DNA from: Corallochytrium limacisporum
Taxonomy: Eukaryota; Opisthokonta
Direction of reading: 5' to 3'
DNA length: 64,000 bases
Assembly (NCBI GenBank): GCA_002811645.1
Contig: PDIP01000073.1
Location: forward strand, 151,898 to 215,897
Positions 63,323 through 64,000 of the stretch are shown here, one piece after another. Within the stretch, counting starts at the first letter, position 1. The number at the start of each line of letters is the position of its first letter. The position numbers and the translations under genes were made by a program. The notes under the pieces are model-generated. The model searched no databases and was not told where the DNA came from. It saw nothing but the letters and a program-made list of their open reading frames with translations.

Positions 63323-64000
63323 TGGGAAATAGCGAGTTTAGGTCGTCTTTTCCTGCATTCTGTGCTTCGATCAGAGGCTACCTGTTCATGGAGACAAAAC
63401 TTTTATCTTGCGCTAGTAACTTCTGGATGCCATAAGCCCGGCGAATGACGCGCTCACCTTTACATGGTTTTAAGAAATATCCTCTAAGTCTCTAGTGTCA
63501 TGTTTTAAATAATAGGGACCAAAAAGCTTCGGTAGCAGTGAGATGCACCGCTTAACCGTTCAAATTGGCCAGCAAATTCACGGCTACGGTCCGAACGGGC
63601 TCTCCGGGACAACCCCCTCCCCCTTGTGTGGCACACCCCGACCACCAACTATTGCTCCTTCCCTCTGAAACTACCGCGCTATCACTGGGGAGAGCGCGGA
63701 ACGGGAGTGGGGCAACAAAAAAAAAAGAAAAGAGGGGGTGCAAGAATACCACTCTCTGGAGTACTATCGGGGATACTTTTTTAAGTGCCTATAAACTGAT
63801 AACCTAATTAAAAGTCAATATTGGGGAACTCCGGCTGGTAATGGCAGCAGGTTGTCTCGCTTGGCCCCCCCCCCTGCCCTGGATTTTTACCCTAACTCTT
63901 CTACCATTCTCAGAACCCTTGTGCTGCTGGCCCCCCCCATCTCTTCTCTTCTTGGTCCCAAGCCTTTTTCGAAGCCGTCAGGGAGGGAGGGGGGGGGGGG
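63323..64000. other. Upstream region of ARMC8 to window end
   Basis: No gene is supported. It contains an A-run at 63716-63726, C-runs near 63866-63874 and 63931-63938, and a terminal G-run at the very end of the window. Confidence 0.5.

Overview
This window is nuclear DNA from a eukaryote with few introns and single-copy, mostly uninterrupted genes of core eukaryotic families. About 20 protein genes, one tRNA gene and one clear pseudogene can be supported. The gene set fits an opisthokont, most likely an early-diverging fungus. It contains a hamartin (TSC1), a Rab2, a PPM1G-type phosphatase, a CENP-E-like kinesin-7, a DPP1-like lipid phosphatase, an OsmC-type mitochondrial protein and a fungal-style cation/proton exchanger with a long N-terminal domain. 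Ubiquitin differs from the animal sequence only by Asp at position 24. A Zoopagomycota-type fungus is my best guess, but the placement is inference. Only four introns were found, in three small genes, and all start with GTAAGT.

Layout. 0-11 kb: kinesin-7 (+) faces PPM1G (-) tail to tail; then a decayed PPP4R4-like HEAT-repeat gene (+) and TSC1 (-). 11-15.4 kb: no gene. 15.4-20.2 kb: a divergent GPP34/GOLPH3-like protein (+) and a P4-type lipid flippase (-), convergent. 20.2-25 kb: gene-poor, with an assembly gap. 25-28 kb: a small spliced membrane protein (+) and a cation/H+ exchanger (-). 28-30 kb: simple repeats. 30.1-35.7 kb: the densest stretch, with ICMT (+), a PX-domain protein fused to what looks like a catalytically dead Tes-type radical-SAM module (+), TRAPPC6/Trs33 (-), a PAP2 lipid phosphatase (+) and spliced RhoGDI (-). 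37.4-39.7 kb: a membrane-anchored alpha/beta hydrolase (+) and a Ser-rich protein with PP1-docking motifs (-). 42.4-50 kb: NAT10/Kre33 (+), PAF1 (-), an unknown basic protein (+), Rab2 (-). 52-55.3 kb: ubiquitin-eS31 (+), spliced OsmC-like protein (-), GID4 (-). 59-63.3 kb: Rieske protein (-), tRNA-Arg(CCG) (+), ARMC8/GID5 (-).

Themes. Several genes act in secretion and membrane identity (Rab2, Trs33, GPP34, flippase, PX protein, PAP2). Others act in small-GTPase control and lipidation (ICMT, RhoGDI, TSC1). GID4 and ARMC8/GID5, direct partners in the GID/CTLH ubiquitin ligase, lie within 9 kb on the same strand. Long intergenic tracts are rich in homopurine/homopyrimidine runs, poly-A/T and microsatellites. 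They carry an unexplained 12-bp word, TACATTCAGTAC, present four times exactly and at least four more times with one mismatch. The most unusual single gene is the PX/pseudo-radical-SAM fusion at 30.8-32.6 kb.
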